Shown here: positions 24,244 to 33,105 of the stretch, piece after piece
How positions within the stretch are numbered: the stretch's first letter is position 1
How the letters are laid out: every line of letters starts with the position of its first letter
Assembly (NCBI GenBank): GCA_027618475.1
Contig: JAQCEJ010000058.1
Span: forward strand, 1-33,105
Length of the DNA stretch: 33,105 bases
Direction: 5' to 3'
Source of the DNA: Planctomycetota bacterium
Lineage (GTDB): Bacteria > Planctomycetota > Planctomycetia > Planctomycetales > Planctomycetaceae
Translations under genes and position numbers: made by a program
Notes under the pieces: generated by a model
What the model saw: the letters and a program-made list of their open reading frames with translations, nothing else
Database searches by the model: none
What the model was told of the DNA's origin: nothing

Positions 24244-24330
24244 GACGGCCCGTTGGGCCTGATGAATTTCATTGGGACGATTCCAGGGCCTTCGGCCCTG
24301 GCTGGGTAAACGGTTGGCCCTTTGGGCCGG
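24244..24330. repeat. REP element downstream of the RAYT gene
   Basis: Read in reverse complement it repeats the upstream element: CCGGCCC-AA-AGGGCC, then GTTTACCCAGCCAGGGCC with GAAGGCCCTGG, then AGGCCC-AAC-GGGCCGTC. It begins three bases after the transposase stop codon. Together with 23677-23764 it makes imperfect terminal inverted repeats of about 88 bases. Confidence 0.9.
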
Positions 24331-24401
24331 AAGACAGCGTCGTCGACGTTGAAAACTGACGAAAACCTGACACTTGGTTCCTTTTCTTTTTTCCGCCCAA
24401 C

Positions 24402-26897
24402 ATGAACTACGCGAATGAACCATCTGCGTCATCCCCGCAGCGTCAGCCCTGTCCGGCGGTGACGGTGTGTGCGGCGTTTGCTACCGGTATCGTTGCCGAT
24501 CGCGTGCTGGACGGCACGTTGTGGATGTGGTTGATTCTCGCCGCTTTGTTGTGGACCTTCTGGCTGGTGATGTTTCTCCGTCGACAGTCGGTATTCGCCG
24601 CGGTCGCGCTGTTGTTGTGCTCGTCGGCTTTGGGAGCGGCACATCATCATGCCTTCTGGTCGCTCGGAGAGGCCGACGATATCAGCCTGTTCGCCGATGA
24701 CGAGCGTCGTCTGATTCTTCTCTCGGGAATCATTCGAGACGAGCCCGAACGCATTCCGGCACCACCGGTCAACTCGATGTCGGTGTTTCCGCCGCAGGAA
24801 CGGACCATCGGCAAGCTGCAATGCCGAGAGATCGCAACCGATCGCGGGCCTGTTACGGTGACGGGGCTCATTCGTTTCGAAGTGTCAGGAACGGCTCCCC
24901 CACTGACGGTCGGGGACGAAGTCCGTATCCTCGGTTGGATTTCGAAGCCGACATCACTTCGCAATCCCGGGGGGTTCGATTATTCCCGTTATTTACGAAG
25001 CCGGCGGATCCGTGCGATCGTGAGTACCGATCATCCCGAATCGATCGAGGTGGTCGCTTCACCGAGCCCCATTGTTTCGCCCGGCCGTCTTCGCAGCCGG
25101 TTGCGTCAAACGTATCGCGAACTGTTTCGTAAGACACTTTCGCCGGAAGCGGTTCCCGTCGCGCAGTCGCTATTTCTGGGAGACAGAACCTCGTTGCCAT
25201 ACGACGTGCAGCAGGCGTTTCGCGTCACAGGATCGATGCACGTTCTGGCGATTTCGGGTCTGCATCTCGGTATCCTCGCGTTATTGATCTGGTGCGTCGC
25301 CCGCCTTCTCAAAGTATCGTCGGCGAACACAGCATTGATTCTGCTCGTTGTTGTGTGGAGTTACGCCTTTTTGACCAACGGACAGGCATCGGTGATCCGT
25401 GCGTGTATTCTGGCCACCGTATTCGCCGGTAGTTTGTGGAAGGGCAAACAAGCGAATTCATTCAATTCGTGGGGATTGTCGGCGCTGGTGGTGTTGACGA
25501 GAAATCCGCTCGATCTCTTTGATGTCGGCGCTCAACTTTCGTTTCTCGCGGTCGCGGGAATCCTCTGGTGCAGCCCGCTGACGTCACGTTTGCTCGAACC
25601 GTCCGATCCGCTGTTCGCCCGTTTCGATCGCAACACGACCCACTCTGTTCCGTGGCGAAATATTCTGCGGTTAGTGCTCGCCGGGTATTTGATTTCGATC
25701 GTCGTCTGGACGGTGACGACACCGTTGATTCTGGGGACGTTTCATGTGATCTCGCCGGTCGGCTTGTTGTTGGGGACGCCGCTGAATCCGCTGGTGGTCG
25801 TCACTCTCTGGGCGGGATATCTGCTGATGTGGCTGGGTTTGCTGCTTCCGTTTACGGCGGTCGTTTTCGGCACGGTACTCAACTGGGGTATCATGGGGCT
25901 GTTATCGATCGTCGAGGGGGCCAGCCAGGTTACAGCTGGTCACTTTTTTGCACATGGACCGGGATTGTGCTGGCAGTTGGTGTTTTATGGATTGTTGATT
26001 CAATGTATCTGGTCGCCAATTACGACGATCAAACGCCGGTGGTGCGGCTACGCCGGCGGACTCTGGTTGATCGCCGGATTGACCACCGGTCTCTGGACTC
26101 AACACGACGCCAACCTGCGTTGCACGTTTTTGTCGGTCGGGCATGGGTGTGCGATTCTGATCGAACTGCCGAACGGCGGTCGCGTGTTGTACGATGCCGG
26201 CTCGCTGCACGACGGACGCCGGGCGGCACACGCCGTGCAATCGGCGTTATGGCAAGCAAGCCATCCGCGACTCGACCTGGTTCTGCTGTCGCATACCGAC
26301 GTCGATCATTACAACGCGCTGCCGGAGATTTTCAGAACGACACCGGTCGGCACGCTCGCCTGTCCGCGGGCATTTGTCGATTTTTCTCAAGCCGGGGTCG
26401 AAGATCTCTGCCGTGTCGCGCGCGAATTGGGAATTCCGATTCGATTTCTCGAACGAGGCGACCGGCTACAGATCGATCCGAAGGTCGCGATCGATGTCAT
26501 TCATCCCGACGGTCAAACGAACTACGCTTCGGACAACGAAAGCAGTCTGGTGCTGGCGATCGAATATGCCGGTCGGAAGATTCTGCTGACCGGCGACGTC
26601 GCCGATGAAGGACTGGGCGATCTGCTGGCAACGTCCCCTCAGCGCTGCGACGTAATGTTATCACCCCATCACGGGAGTCCGGCCGCCAATCCGCCCGGTC
26701 TGGCCACCTGGGCGCAGCCGCGCTGGGTGGTTGTCAGTCACGGGCATTCGAAGATCCTGCAACAGTTGAGCGAAGTTTACGGGCCGCAAACCGAAATCGT
26801 CTCGACGTTTCATCATGGTGCCGTCGTTGTTGAAATCGACCGACACGGAGAGATCGCCGTCAATCGCACGCTGAACCCGTCACCGGAACAGCGGTAG
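24402..26897 (+). CDS. ComEC/Rec2-family DNA-uptake channel protein
   Basis: The 831-residue protein has the three-part ComEC layout. An N-terminal region (helices near 20-80) leads to a DUF4131/OB-like soluble part (about 85-230, with GDEVRILGWIS and NPGGFDYSRYLRSRRI). Next is the Competence domain of many membrane helices (about 245-565, with HVLAISGLHLGILALLIW and NGQASVIRACI). It ends in a metallo-beta-lactamase-like domain (about 572-820) with HTDVDH (630-635), LLTGDV and SPHHGS metal motifs. Such proteins transport single-stranded DNA across the inner membrane in natural transformation, and the nuclease-like domain may degrade the second strand. The ribosome binding site is unclear and a later start is possible. 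No other com genes are adjacent. It ends 24 bases from the convergent oxidoreductase gene. Confidence 0.92.
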   Translation: MNYANEPSASSPQRQPCPAVTVCAAFATGIVADRVLDGTLWMWLILAALLWTFWLVMFLRRQSVFAAVALLLCSSALGAAHHHAFWSLGEADDISLFADDERRLILLSGIIRDEPERIPAPPVNSMSVFPPQERTIGKLQCREIATDRGPVTVTGLIRFEVSGTAPPLTVGDEVRILGWISKPTSLRNPGGFDYSRYLRSRRIRAIVSTDHPESIEVVASPSPIVSPGRLRSRLRQTYRELFRKTLSPEAVPVAQSLFLGDRTSLPYDVQQAFRVTGSMHVLAISGLHLGILALLIWCVARLLKVSSANTALILLVVVWSYAFLTNGQASVIRACILATVFAGSLWKGKQANSFNSWGLSALVVLTRNPLDLFDVGAQLSFLAVAGILWCSPLTSRLLEPSDPLFARFDRNTTHSVPWRNILRLVLAGYLISIVVWTVTTPLILGTFHVISPVGLLLGTPLNPLVVVTLWAGYLLMWLGLLLPFTAVVFGTVLNWGIMGLLSIVEGASQVTAGHFFAHGPGLCWQLVFYGLLIQCIWSPITTIKRRWCGYAGGLWLIAGLTTGLWTQHDANLRCTFLSVGHGCAILIELPNGGRVLYDAGSLHDGRRAAHAVQSALWQASHPRLDLVLLSHTDVDHYNALPEIFRTTPVGTLACPRAFVDFSQAGVEDLCRVARELGIPIRFLERGDRLQIDPKVAIDVIHPDGQTNYASDNESSLVLAIEYAGRKILLTGDVADEGLGDLLATSPQRCDVMLSPHHGSPAANPPGLATWAQPRWVVVSHGHSKILQQLSEVYGPQTEIVSTFHHGAVVVEIDRHGEIAVNRTLNPSPEQR

Positions 26898-26921
26898 ACC
26901 GCACTGAAGTATTTTTCGTGG

Positions 26922-29021
26922 TCAGACTTTGGCGACTTCGACGAGATTGTCAAAAAATGTCGCACCGCCGCCGAGGTCGGTTAATGCGGTCGACGTCGTC
27001 AGGTTCGCATTCCCTTTACCGCCGGTCATTTTGTGCCACCAGATTCCTTCGGCGACGACCAATCCTTCATGCACCGTATCGCTTACGACGACAATCGCTT
27101 CAAAGGCCCCGCGGTCGTTGAAAATTCTGACGCCGTCGCCATCCTTCAGCGATCGCGATTCGGCATCGACGGCGGAGATCAGCAGTACGGGGACTTCCCC
27201 CGGCGAACGCAACGCAGGAATATTCACAAACGACGAATTCAGAAACTGCGGTCGCGGAGGACTGAGCAACTGCAACGGATATTTCGTCGCGAGTTCGGGT
27301 TTCGACTGCCGCGATTCCTTCGGCGGAAGATACGTCGGCAGCGGGTCGAAGCCCATTTTTTTGAGGCGTTCGCAGTAAAACTCGCATTTGCCGCTGGGGG
27401 TTGCAAAGTTGCCATGAGCGTAGGGAGTCAGTTCGCGCGGCAGATTGAGTTTCGCCGAGCCTTCGGCCTTAAGACGTTCGAGCGTGATCCCGCGTAACGC
27501 TTCGGGGACGTGACGATCGTTCTCGCACAGTGCGACGCGGGCGAGGTCTTCATCCGAGACCTGAAACAACTCTGGTTCGAAGCCAAGTCGTGCCGCGAGC
27601 TGCCGGAAAACTTCGGTATTGGGTCGCGCTTCGGCGAGCGGGGGAATCGCCGGTTGATTGGCAAGCACGTAATGATGTCCATACGATGTGTGCAGATCGA
27701 AATGTTCGAGCTGCGTCGTCGCGGGGAGCACGATATCGGCGTAATCGACCGTGTCGGTCGGAAATTGTTCGTGTACGACGGTGAATAAGTCGTCGCGACG
27801 GAGTCCCTGCAAGACCCGGTTTTGATCGGGTGCCACCGCCGCCGGATTGCTGTTGTAAACGTACAACGCCAGAACCGGCGGACCGGGGAGTTCTCCCGCA
27901 AGGGCTTCGGCGAGTTGCACCATGTTGATCGTTCTCGTTCCCGGTGGAATGAGATCGGGACGCTGCAAAGCTTGAGTATTGAGCGGATAATATCCGCTGG
28001 TCGAGAGCAGGATCCCCCCTGCTCTGTGCCGCCAGGCGCCGACAGTTGCGGGGAGACACGCAATGGTGCGAACCGCCATCCCGCCGCCGTAATGTCGTTG
28101 CATGCCATAGTTGATACGAATCGCCGCCGGTGACGTTGTTGCATACTCGCGCGCGAGCTGTTCGATGTCGGCGACCTTCAGACCGGTGATCGCGCTGACC
28201 TGTTCGGGGCTGTACTCGCGCAGCACGCGGTCGCGGAGTTCATCGGTCCCGAGACAATAGTGTTCGAGATAGTCGCGGTCGTGAAGTTCGTCGCGAAAGA
28301 TGACATGCATCAACCCCAGTGCCAGAGCGGCGTCGGTCCCGACACGTATCGGAAGATGCCAGTCGCTGCGGGCGGCGGTGAGCGACTTATACGGGTCGAT
28401 CGTGACGATCTTCGCGCCCCGCTTACGGGCCTTGAGCATCCGCACCCAGAGATGCATGTTCGTAACAGCCGTGTTCGAACCCCAGTTGATGATATACCGG
28501 CTGTCGTTGAACGCTTCGGGATCGGTCCCCCGGCGAGAACCAATCGTATAGGTAAAACCTTCTCCTCCGGCGGTCGCACAGATCGTGCGATCGAGCAGCG
28601 ACGCCCCGAGCCGATGAAAAAACCGCCGGTCGAGACTCTCGTTTTGAATTTTCCCCATCGTTCCCGCGTAACTGTACGGCAAGATGGATTGAGGTCCATG
28701 AGGTCCGTCGGCGACGGCACGGAAGCGAACGGCGATTTCGTCGAGAGCCGCTTCCCACGAGACCGGGGTGAACTCTCCGCTCCCCTTCGGACCGGTTCGT
28801 TTGAGCGGAACCGTCAACCGCTCGGGATGATAAACGCGATCGAGATATCGCGAGACTTTGTGACATAAAAACCCCTGTGTGAAGGGATGCTCGCGGTCAC
28901 CGGCAATTTTCACGGCCCGTCCGTCGGCGACGGTAATTTGCATCGCACAGGTATCGGGACAGTCGTGCGGACAAACCGCCCGAATCTGCGATGTTTCGTT
29001 AAGAGCGACGAGCGACGACAT
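26922..29021 (-). CDS. Molybdopterin-dependent oxidoreductase (DMSO reductase superfamily)
   Basis: The 699-residue protein binds one [4Fe-4S] cluster and a bis-molybdopterin guanine dinucleotide. The cluster motif is C-x3-C-x3-C-x27-C: Cys17, Cys21, Cys25 and Cys53 (CPHDCPDTC ... GFLCHK). Then follow PVSWEAALDEI (86-96), the substrate-site region DRTICATAGGEG, where Cys148 is near the position of the Mo ligand, INWGSNTAVTNMH, and the C-terminal dinucleotide-binding domain (about 580-690, RSLKDGDGVRIFNDRG). No Tat signal is seen, so it is cytoplasmic. No iron-sulphur, membrane-anchor or chaperone gene is next to it. The substrate cannot be told: formate, nitrate or sulphur compounds are all found in this superfamily. 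Confidence 0.9.
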   Translation of the reverse strand: MSSLVALNETSQIRAVCPHDCPDTCAMQITVADGRAVKIAGDREHPFTQGFLCHKVSRYLDRVYHPERLTVPLKRTGPKGSGEFTPVSWEAALDEIAVRFRAVADGPHGPQSILPYSYAGTMGKIQNESLDRRFFHRLGASLLDRTICATAGGEGFTYTIGSRRGTDPEAFNDSRYIINWGSNTAVTNMHLWVRMLKARKRGAKIVTIDPYKSLTAARSDWHLPIRVGTDAALALGLMHVIFRDELHDRDYLEHYCLGTDELRDRVLREYSPEQVSAITGLKVADIEQLAREYATTSPAAIRINYGMQRHYGGGMAVRTIACLPATVGAWRHRAGGILLSTSGYYPLNTQALQRPDLIPPGTRTINMVQLAEALAGELPGPPVLALYVYNSNPAAVAPDQNRVLQGLRRDDLFTVVHEQFPTDTVDYADIVLPATTQLEHFDLHTSYGHHYVLANQPAIPPLAEARPNTEVFRQLAARLGFEPELFQVSDEDLARVALCENDRHVPEALRGITLERLKAEGSAKLNLPRELTPYAHGNFATPSGKCEFYCERLKKMGFDPLPTYLPPKESRQSKPELATKYPLQLLSPPRPQFLNSSFVNIPALRSPGEVPVLLISAVDAESRSLKDGDGVRIFNDRGAFEAIVVVSDTVHEGLVVAEGIWWHKMTGGKGNANLTTSTALTDLGGGATFFDNLVEVAKV

Positions 29022-29292
29022 TTCAGATTCTCACATCGAGGCCAGAGTTTGAATCATTGTTAGACGACGGAGACATCGATCGAAAGATGATGACACAGGC
29101 ACGCTCGACATGATACCGTGTTACCATCGGCGTGTCTGTCTCGATCCGACACTCGCGAGGCGAACGGGTTCGGTGCAGGTGATGGGGAGCGGATACACGA
29201 TCGACCTGCCGCCGCCCGAGTCTGGGTGGAAACGGCGTTCACAGGATGTTAAGGTAACGTCAGCGAAACAGTGCGCTTCCAGGACAGGATCG

Positions 29293-32200
29293 ATGCCCAT
29301 CAAATTCACATCCGACGTGCTCATCAATCTCATCAAGCAGAGCGGCTTGATCGAACCCGAGCAACTGAAACGTCTGGTTTCGACGTTAAAGAACGACGGA
29401 ATCTCGTTCGACAACGCCCGCTCGCTTGCCGACGAACTGGTCAAACGCAAATCGCTGACGCAATGGCAGGCCGACAAACTATTGCAGGGAAAACACAAGG
29501 GATTTTTCCTGGGGAAATACCGGCTGCTGTCGCTGCTGGGAAAAGGGGGCATGAGTTCGGTTTACCTCGCCGAACACGTCTTAATGCGTCGGCGTTGTGC
29601 GATCAAGGTTCTTCCCACGAAGCGCGTCCACGACGCATCGTATCTGGGACGTTTTCACCGCGAGGCCCAGGCGGTCGCTTCGTTCGATCATCCGAACATC
29701 GTACGGGCCTACGACGTCGACAAAGAGGAAGATAAAGACACCGACATCCACTTCCTCGTAATGGAATACGTCGAGGGAAAAAGCCTGCAGGAACTGGTCG
29801 TGAAAGAGGGAGTGCTCGACTACGCTCCCGCCGCCGAATATATCCGACAGGCGGCGGAAGGTCTCTCTCATGCCCATCAATCGGGGCTGGTACACCGCGA
29901 CGTCAAACCGGGGAACCTGCTGCTCGATCAAACCGGCGTCGTCAAGATTCTCGATCTCGGTCTGGCCCGTTTCTTCGATGTCGAAGATGAAGATCCGCTG
30001 ACGATTCGCCACGATGAAAAAGTTCTCGGAACCGCCGATTACCTGGCCCCCGAACAAGCCCTCGACAGCCATACGGTCGATGCCCGCGCCGATATCTACA
30101 GTCTCGGCTGCACGTTTTACTACCTCTTGTCGGGACATCCTCCCTTCACTGAAGGAACGCTGGCGCAACGACTGATGGCACACCAGACGAAAAGTCCCCC
30201 CCCGCTCGAAAACGAACGGACCGACATCCCGACTGATCTTCTCAAAATCATCCGAAAAATGATGGTCAGAGATGTGGCCGATCGCTACCAGACCGCAGGC
30301 GAAGTCGAACGCGATCTGCGAACCTGGCTGCAACGGCACTCATCGTTCAAATCGCTCAACTCCCCCTCGGGAATATCCGGCTCGGTACTCGGGTCGGGCT
30401 CGTCGGTCGACAACATGCCGGTCGTCGACTCGCCGTCGAATTCGTCACTCGTCTCGGCGGGGGTCGACCAGGGGGGACACGATCAGGAACTGGCATCGTT
30501 CATGTCGCAGATGTCGACGGGAAGCAAGGGGTCTACTTCCACCGCGAAGAACGCACCACCGCCGAAATCACCCAAAGCGGCTCCCCCAGCATCACCGCCG
30601 CCGAAATCGTCACCTCGACCGTTGGAAACACCACCTCCAGCCTCGAGTCCGGCCGAGCCGGCGGTCCCGGTCGCCAAAGACGTTGCTCCCTCCCCCTTTT
30701 CGTTCATACCGGCCGACTTGCCCTCTGATTCCAAGCCGTTCATCAAGACGGATGGCCCTTCGTCGGGGACGTCGAAGACGCCATCCCCCAGTGCGCCACC
30801 GGCGTTGGACCAGGCACCACCAGCCTCTCCCCCCGCACCGAACGCAGACGTGCCGGTGAGTGCTCCGTCGCCTAAACCAACGACTCCACCTCCCGGTCTT
30901 TTAGAAACTCCGGCCCCGGTCCCCGAACCGCCGGCAGCGGTTCCCGCTCCCACATCGGGCGACCCCATGTTTTCGTTTCTTTCGGGATTACAAGAAAACG
31001 AGCCGAAGAATCCCCCTGTGGTGAAAACCGAGGAAGTTCCAGAGGCCGAAACTCCGGCGGCAGAACAATCGATCGTCGAACTCGAAGCGGCAGACCCCAT
31101 CGAATCGTCGAGTGAGAGCGAGAGTGAGACACCCCTCTCGTCGTCGACTCCGCCAGTCGACTCCGGCATTCCAACCGCACAACCGGTTGCCGAATCCAAA
31201 CCTCCGGCGGAAGAAATCCCGACGCTGCAGATACCCCGTGAAGAACCGAGCCCGACCGGTGAGAATTTCCCGACGATCATCACCGCCGACAAGTCCCAAC
31301 CGGCGGAGACAACCGACGCCGATCAAACAATTGTCCCCCAACCGGCGAAGAGTGATTCCGAACCGGTGAAAGTCGCTGCTCCGGTCGGAGTTCCGGTCGC
31401 CCGACCGGTCACACCGACGGCTGGTCCCGCCTGGCCGAAACAAGAAAATTCCGCGCCGGTGATGTCCGTGCCCGTGGCACCCCCAACCGCTCACCCGGTC
31501 TCGGCATCGGTTCCCCCGCAGGCCGTTCCCCCCGCTCCCTCCTTTTCGCCCCCCTCGTCGTCGTTCGATTTCACCGGACTGTCGAAAGGTCCGAGTTCCG
31601 CCGCCGGAACAAGTTCTCCCTCACCTGGAATGGCAGAACTCGCTGCCACTCCGAAGACCGGAGGCCCCACCCCGCCGACTTCGGGTTCAAAATCCAAACG
31701 TAACATCGTTCTCGCCGCCGCTGGTCTCGTCGTCGTCTCAATCGTCGCCGCACTCTTTCTGCTCAGCGCAGACAAGGCCGATCCTCCATCGAAGAAATCA
31801 ACATCGACAAAAAAAACGACGAAGAAGACCTCCACCACAAAATCGTCGATGCCGAAAGCCGACACCGGCGGAACGGCCAGTGGTATCGGAGACAAACGCG
31901 AATACACCGTCGGGCCGTCGGGCGACTTTACGACAATCGACGCGGCGATCAAGCACGTGCAGAAGACCTTTGTTCCACGACGTCGCTCCGACCGACGTAC
32001 GATCACCGTTCAGCCGGGGACATACGCCGAACGAATCGTCATCGATAATTCGGTGGCCGGTGCCGAATTTCCCCGTGGCGTGATTCTGGCCCCCGCCGTC
32101 GAAGGAGGCCGCATCGTCCTGGCTCCGTCGGGGACCGAGCCGGCACTCGTCGTCAAAGATGCCGAAGCGATCTCGCTGGAAGGATTCGACATTCAAGCCG

Positions 32201-32982
32201 GCGGAAAAGATATCGCCATCTCGCTGGAAGGGTATCTCCCCAGCTTCGTTCTGCGAAACTGTTCGGTAACAGGCTTCAACAAACTGGGCATTCAGGCTGA
32301 TGCGGTCACCGGATCCCCCAACGAAGATGTGGTGCTCGAAATGGTGACCGTGCAAGCGGGGAACCCCGCAGCGGACGGCCTGTTGCTCACGTCGGTCGGT
32401 GCGCCGCTTTCCGAATTCGCGGTGACCGGTTGCCGTTTTCTCGGTCCGATGAATTGCGGAATCCGCCTCGCCGCCGATATCAGTTATTTCAACGTGAAAG
32501 AAACGATCTTCGCCGAGACAAAAACCGGCCTCCGTGTCGAAGGGGCACGGACGCTGCGCACCGTCGTGCTGAATAACAATACATTTTATCGCATCGACCG
32601 CGGGATCGTGTTTTCCGAAATGCCGAAGTCCGACAGCAACGGACTCGGCTTTTACCGTAATCTCTTCGCCGAAGTCACGACCGCCGAAGCGATCGTCGAG
32701 AAAGGATACGACGCGAAGGCCTTCATCGGCACGCTCCAGACGCTCGATCCCGAAGGGGGTTGGCGTCATAATTGGACAAGCCGCGCCGTATCAGCGACAC
32801 CCGCTGCCGGTGAAATCACAGAACTGATCGGCACCGAGGGAACACAGGGGATCGATTTTCAATTCGCATCGACCGACCCCGCCACCCCGAAATTTCTCGC
32901 ACCCTCAGACCAGAGTCCCCATCGCTTTATCGGTTCTCCCCCCGCAGGTCGGCAGGGATACATTGGCGCCGTTGCCCCCTGA
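29293..32982 (+). CDS. Giant Ser/Thr protein kinase with beta-helix C-terminal domain
   Basis: The 1229-residue protein starts with a helical planctomycete-type region (1-70), then a PknB-like kinase (about 75-347): Gly loop LGKGGMSSVYLAE, Lys105 in AIK, HRDVKPGN (201-208), DLGLA (221-225, in place of the usual DFG), and APEQ (252-255). Residues about 350-800 are a Pro/Ser/Ala/Glu-rich linker without clear fold. A single membrane helix lies at about 805-825 (NIVLAAAGLVVVSIVAALFLL). After a Lys/Thr-rich juxtamembrane segment a right-handed parallel beta-helix domain (about 870-1229) begins at YTVGPSGDFTTIDAAIKHV, resembling pectate-lyase-like DUF1565 repeats. The ATG at 29293 follows AGGACAGGA; an open frame extends to 29110 but lacks a good start. 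It probably senses an envelope ligand and phosphorylates cytoplasmic proteins. Confidence 0.93.
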   Translation: MPIKFTSDVLINLIKQSGLIEPEQLKRLVSTLKNDGISFDNARSLADELVKRKSLTQWQADKLLQGKHKGFFLGKYRLLSLLGKGGMSSVYLAEHVLMRRRCAIKVLPTKRVHDASYLGRFHREAQAVASFDHPNIVRAYDVDKEEDKDTDIHFLVMEYVEGKSLQELVVKEGVLDYAPAAEYIRQAAEGLSHAHQSGLVHRDVKPGNLLLDQTGVVKILDLGLARFFDVEDEDPLTIRHDEKVLGTADYLAPEQALDSHTVDARADIYSLGCTFYYLLSGHPPFTEGTLAQRLMAHQTKSPPPLENERTDIPTDLLKIIRKMMVRDVADRYQTAGEVERDLRTWLQRHSSFKSLNSPSGISGSVLGSGSSVDNMPVVDSPSNSSLVSAGVDQGGHDQELASFMSQMSTGSKGSTSTAKNAPPPKSPKAAPPASPPPKSSPRPLETPPPASSPAEPAVPVAKDVAPSPFSFIPADLPSDSKPFIKTDGPSSGTSKTPSPSAPPALDQAPPASPPAPNADVPVSAPSPKPTTPPPGLLETPAPVPEPPAAVPAPTSGDPMFSFLSGLQENEPKNPPVVKTEEVPEAETPAAEQSIVELEAADPIESSSESESETPLSSSTPPVDSGIPTAQPVAESKPPAEEIPTLQIPREEPSPTGENFPTIITADKSQPAETTDADQTIVPQPAKSDSEPVKVAAPVGVPVARPVTPTAGPAWPKQENSAPVMSVPVAPPTAHPVSASVPPQAVPPAPSFSPPSSSFDFTGLSKGPSSAAGTSSPSPGMAELAATPKTGGPTPPTSGSKSKRNIVLAAAGLVVVSIVAALFLLSADKADPPSKKSTSTKKTTKKTSTTKSSMPKADTGGTASGIGDKREYTVGPSGDFTTIDAAIKHVQKTFVPRRRSDRRTITVQPGTYAERIVIDNSVAGAEFPRGVILAPAVEGGRIVLAPSGTEPALVVKDAEAISLEGFDIQAGGKDIAISLEGYLPSFVLRNCSVTGFNKLGIQADAVTGSPNEDVVLEMVTVQAGNPAADGLLLTSVGAPLSEFAVTGCRFLGPMNCGIRLAADISYFNVKETIFAETKTGLRVEGARTLRTVVLNNNTFYRIDRGIVFSEMPKSDSNGLGFYRNLFAEVTTAEAIVEKGYDAKAFIGTLQTLDPEGGWRHNWTSRAVSATPAAGEITELIGTEGTQGIDFQFASTDPATPKFLAPSDQSPHRFIGSPPAGRQGYIGAVAP

Positions 32983-33036
32983 TACCCCGAGGGCGATCAC
33001 CTTTTTCACAATATCCCATCCACTCAGGGTGACGGA

Positions 33037-33104
33037 GGCGCACCGCGCAGCGGAAGCCCCCGGATCGACAGCGGTTCCAGAACGGGGGCTTCCTGCGGTG
33101 CGCC
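33037..33104. repeat. Long inverted repeat at the window end, GGCGCACCG family
   Basis: The left arm (33037-33062, GGCGCACCG through AAGCCCCCG) and right arm (33083-33104, CGGGGGCTTCC then CGGTGCGCC) are complementary except for a four-base difference in the middle. The loop is about 20 bases. It follows the kinase stop codon by 54 bases and could serve as its terminator. It may continue beyond the window. Confidence 0.7.
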
Positions 33105-33105
33105 C

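Noticed and set aside
23677-24330. CRISPR-like or group II intron interpretation of the repeated palindromes
   Set aside because: There are no regular spacers and no reverse transcriptase or Cas gene; the elements are mirrored REP palindromes around a Y1 transposase.
29110-29292. N-terminal extension of the kinase gene
   Set aside because: It lies in the divergent promoter region; the ATG at 29293 follows AGGACAGGA and fits the usual N-terminus of such kinases.
31798-32769. 323-residue minus-strand reading frame
   Set aside because: It is antisense to the beta-helix domain of the kinase; no start signals or domain were recognised.

Overview
The window looks like chromosomal DNA of a planctomycete (Planctomycetota). 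This is inferred from gene content: a Tat-exported DUF1501 protein beside a DUF1080 (3-keto-disaccharide hydrolase-like) protein, a giant Ser/Thr kinase with a Pro-rich linker and a C-terminal beta-helix domain, an FHA protein, a short GGQ release-factor-like protein, a histone H1-like Lys/Thr/Ala peptide, and many intergenic inverted repeats. No rRNA, tRNA, CRISPR array or phage genes were recognised. Twenty-two coding regions are supported.

Layout. 1-740: G-run repeat and a membrane zinc peptidase (-). 1007-3437 (+): FAH-family hydrolase, SDR oxidoreductase and a cupin of the 2,4'-dihydroxyacetophenone dioxygenase type, possibly a small catabolic set. 3534-4908: H1-like peptide (-) with a good sigma70-type promoter and long leader, divergent from an FHA protein (+). 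5083-7593: convergent DUF1501 (+) and DUF1080 (-) genes meeting at an inverted repeat. 7933-9430: LRR lipoprotein (-) and GGQ protein (+), divergent around a REP-like element. 9561-13510 (+): DUF58 and TgpA-type transglutaminase pair. 13523-22522: a peptide/opine/nickel-class (Opp/Dpp) ABC importer in two divergent blocks, with substrate-binding lipoprotein, OppB-like and OppC-like permeases on - and a Gfo/Idh/MocA oxidoreductase plus a fused DppD-DppF ATPase on +. 22662-23615: exported beta-propeller glycosidase-like protein. 23677-24330: REP-associated tyrosine transposase bracketed by inverted REP copies. 24402-26897: ComEC/Rec2. 26922-29021 (-): cytoplasmic molybdopterin oxidoreductase. 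29293-32982 (+): the giant kinase.

The most interesting points are: (1) the RAYT gene lying almost flush between two inverted copies of a three-palindrome REP element, with a related copy 15 kb away that has no transposase; (2) the ABC importer, whose binding protein and OppC-like permease each carry a large extra domain (about 155 and 270 residues) exactly where the family is normally compact, suggesting co-adapted parts; (3) a divergent control region between the importer and the Gfo/Idh gene holding a perfect 8-bp dyad and a perfect TTGAT-N4-ATCAA (FNR/CRP-type) box; (4) at least five other families of intergenic inverted repeats. Start codons were moved from the longest ORF to a downstream start with a better ribosome binding site in several genes; each case is stated.
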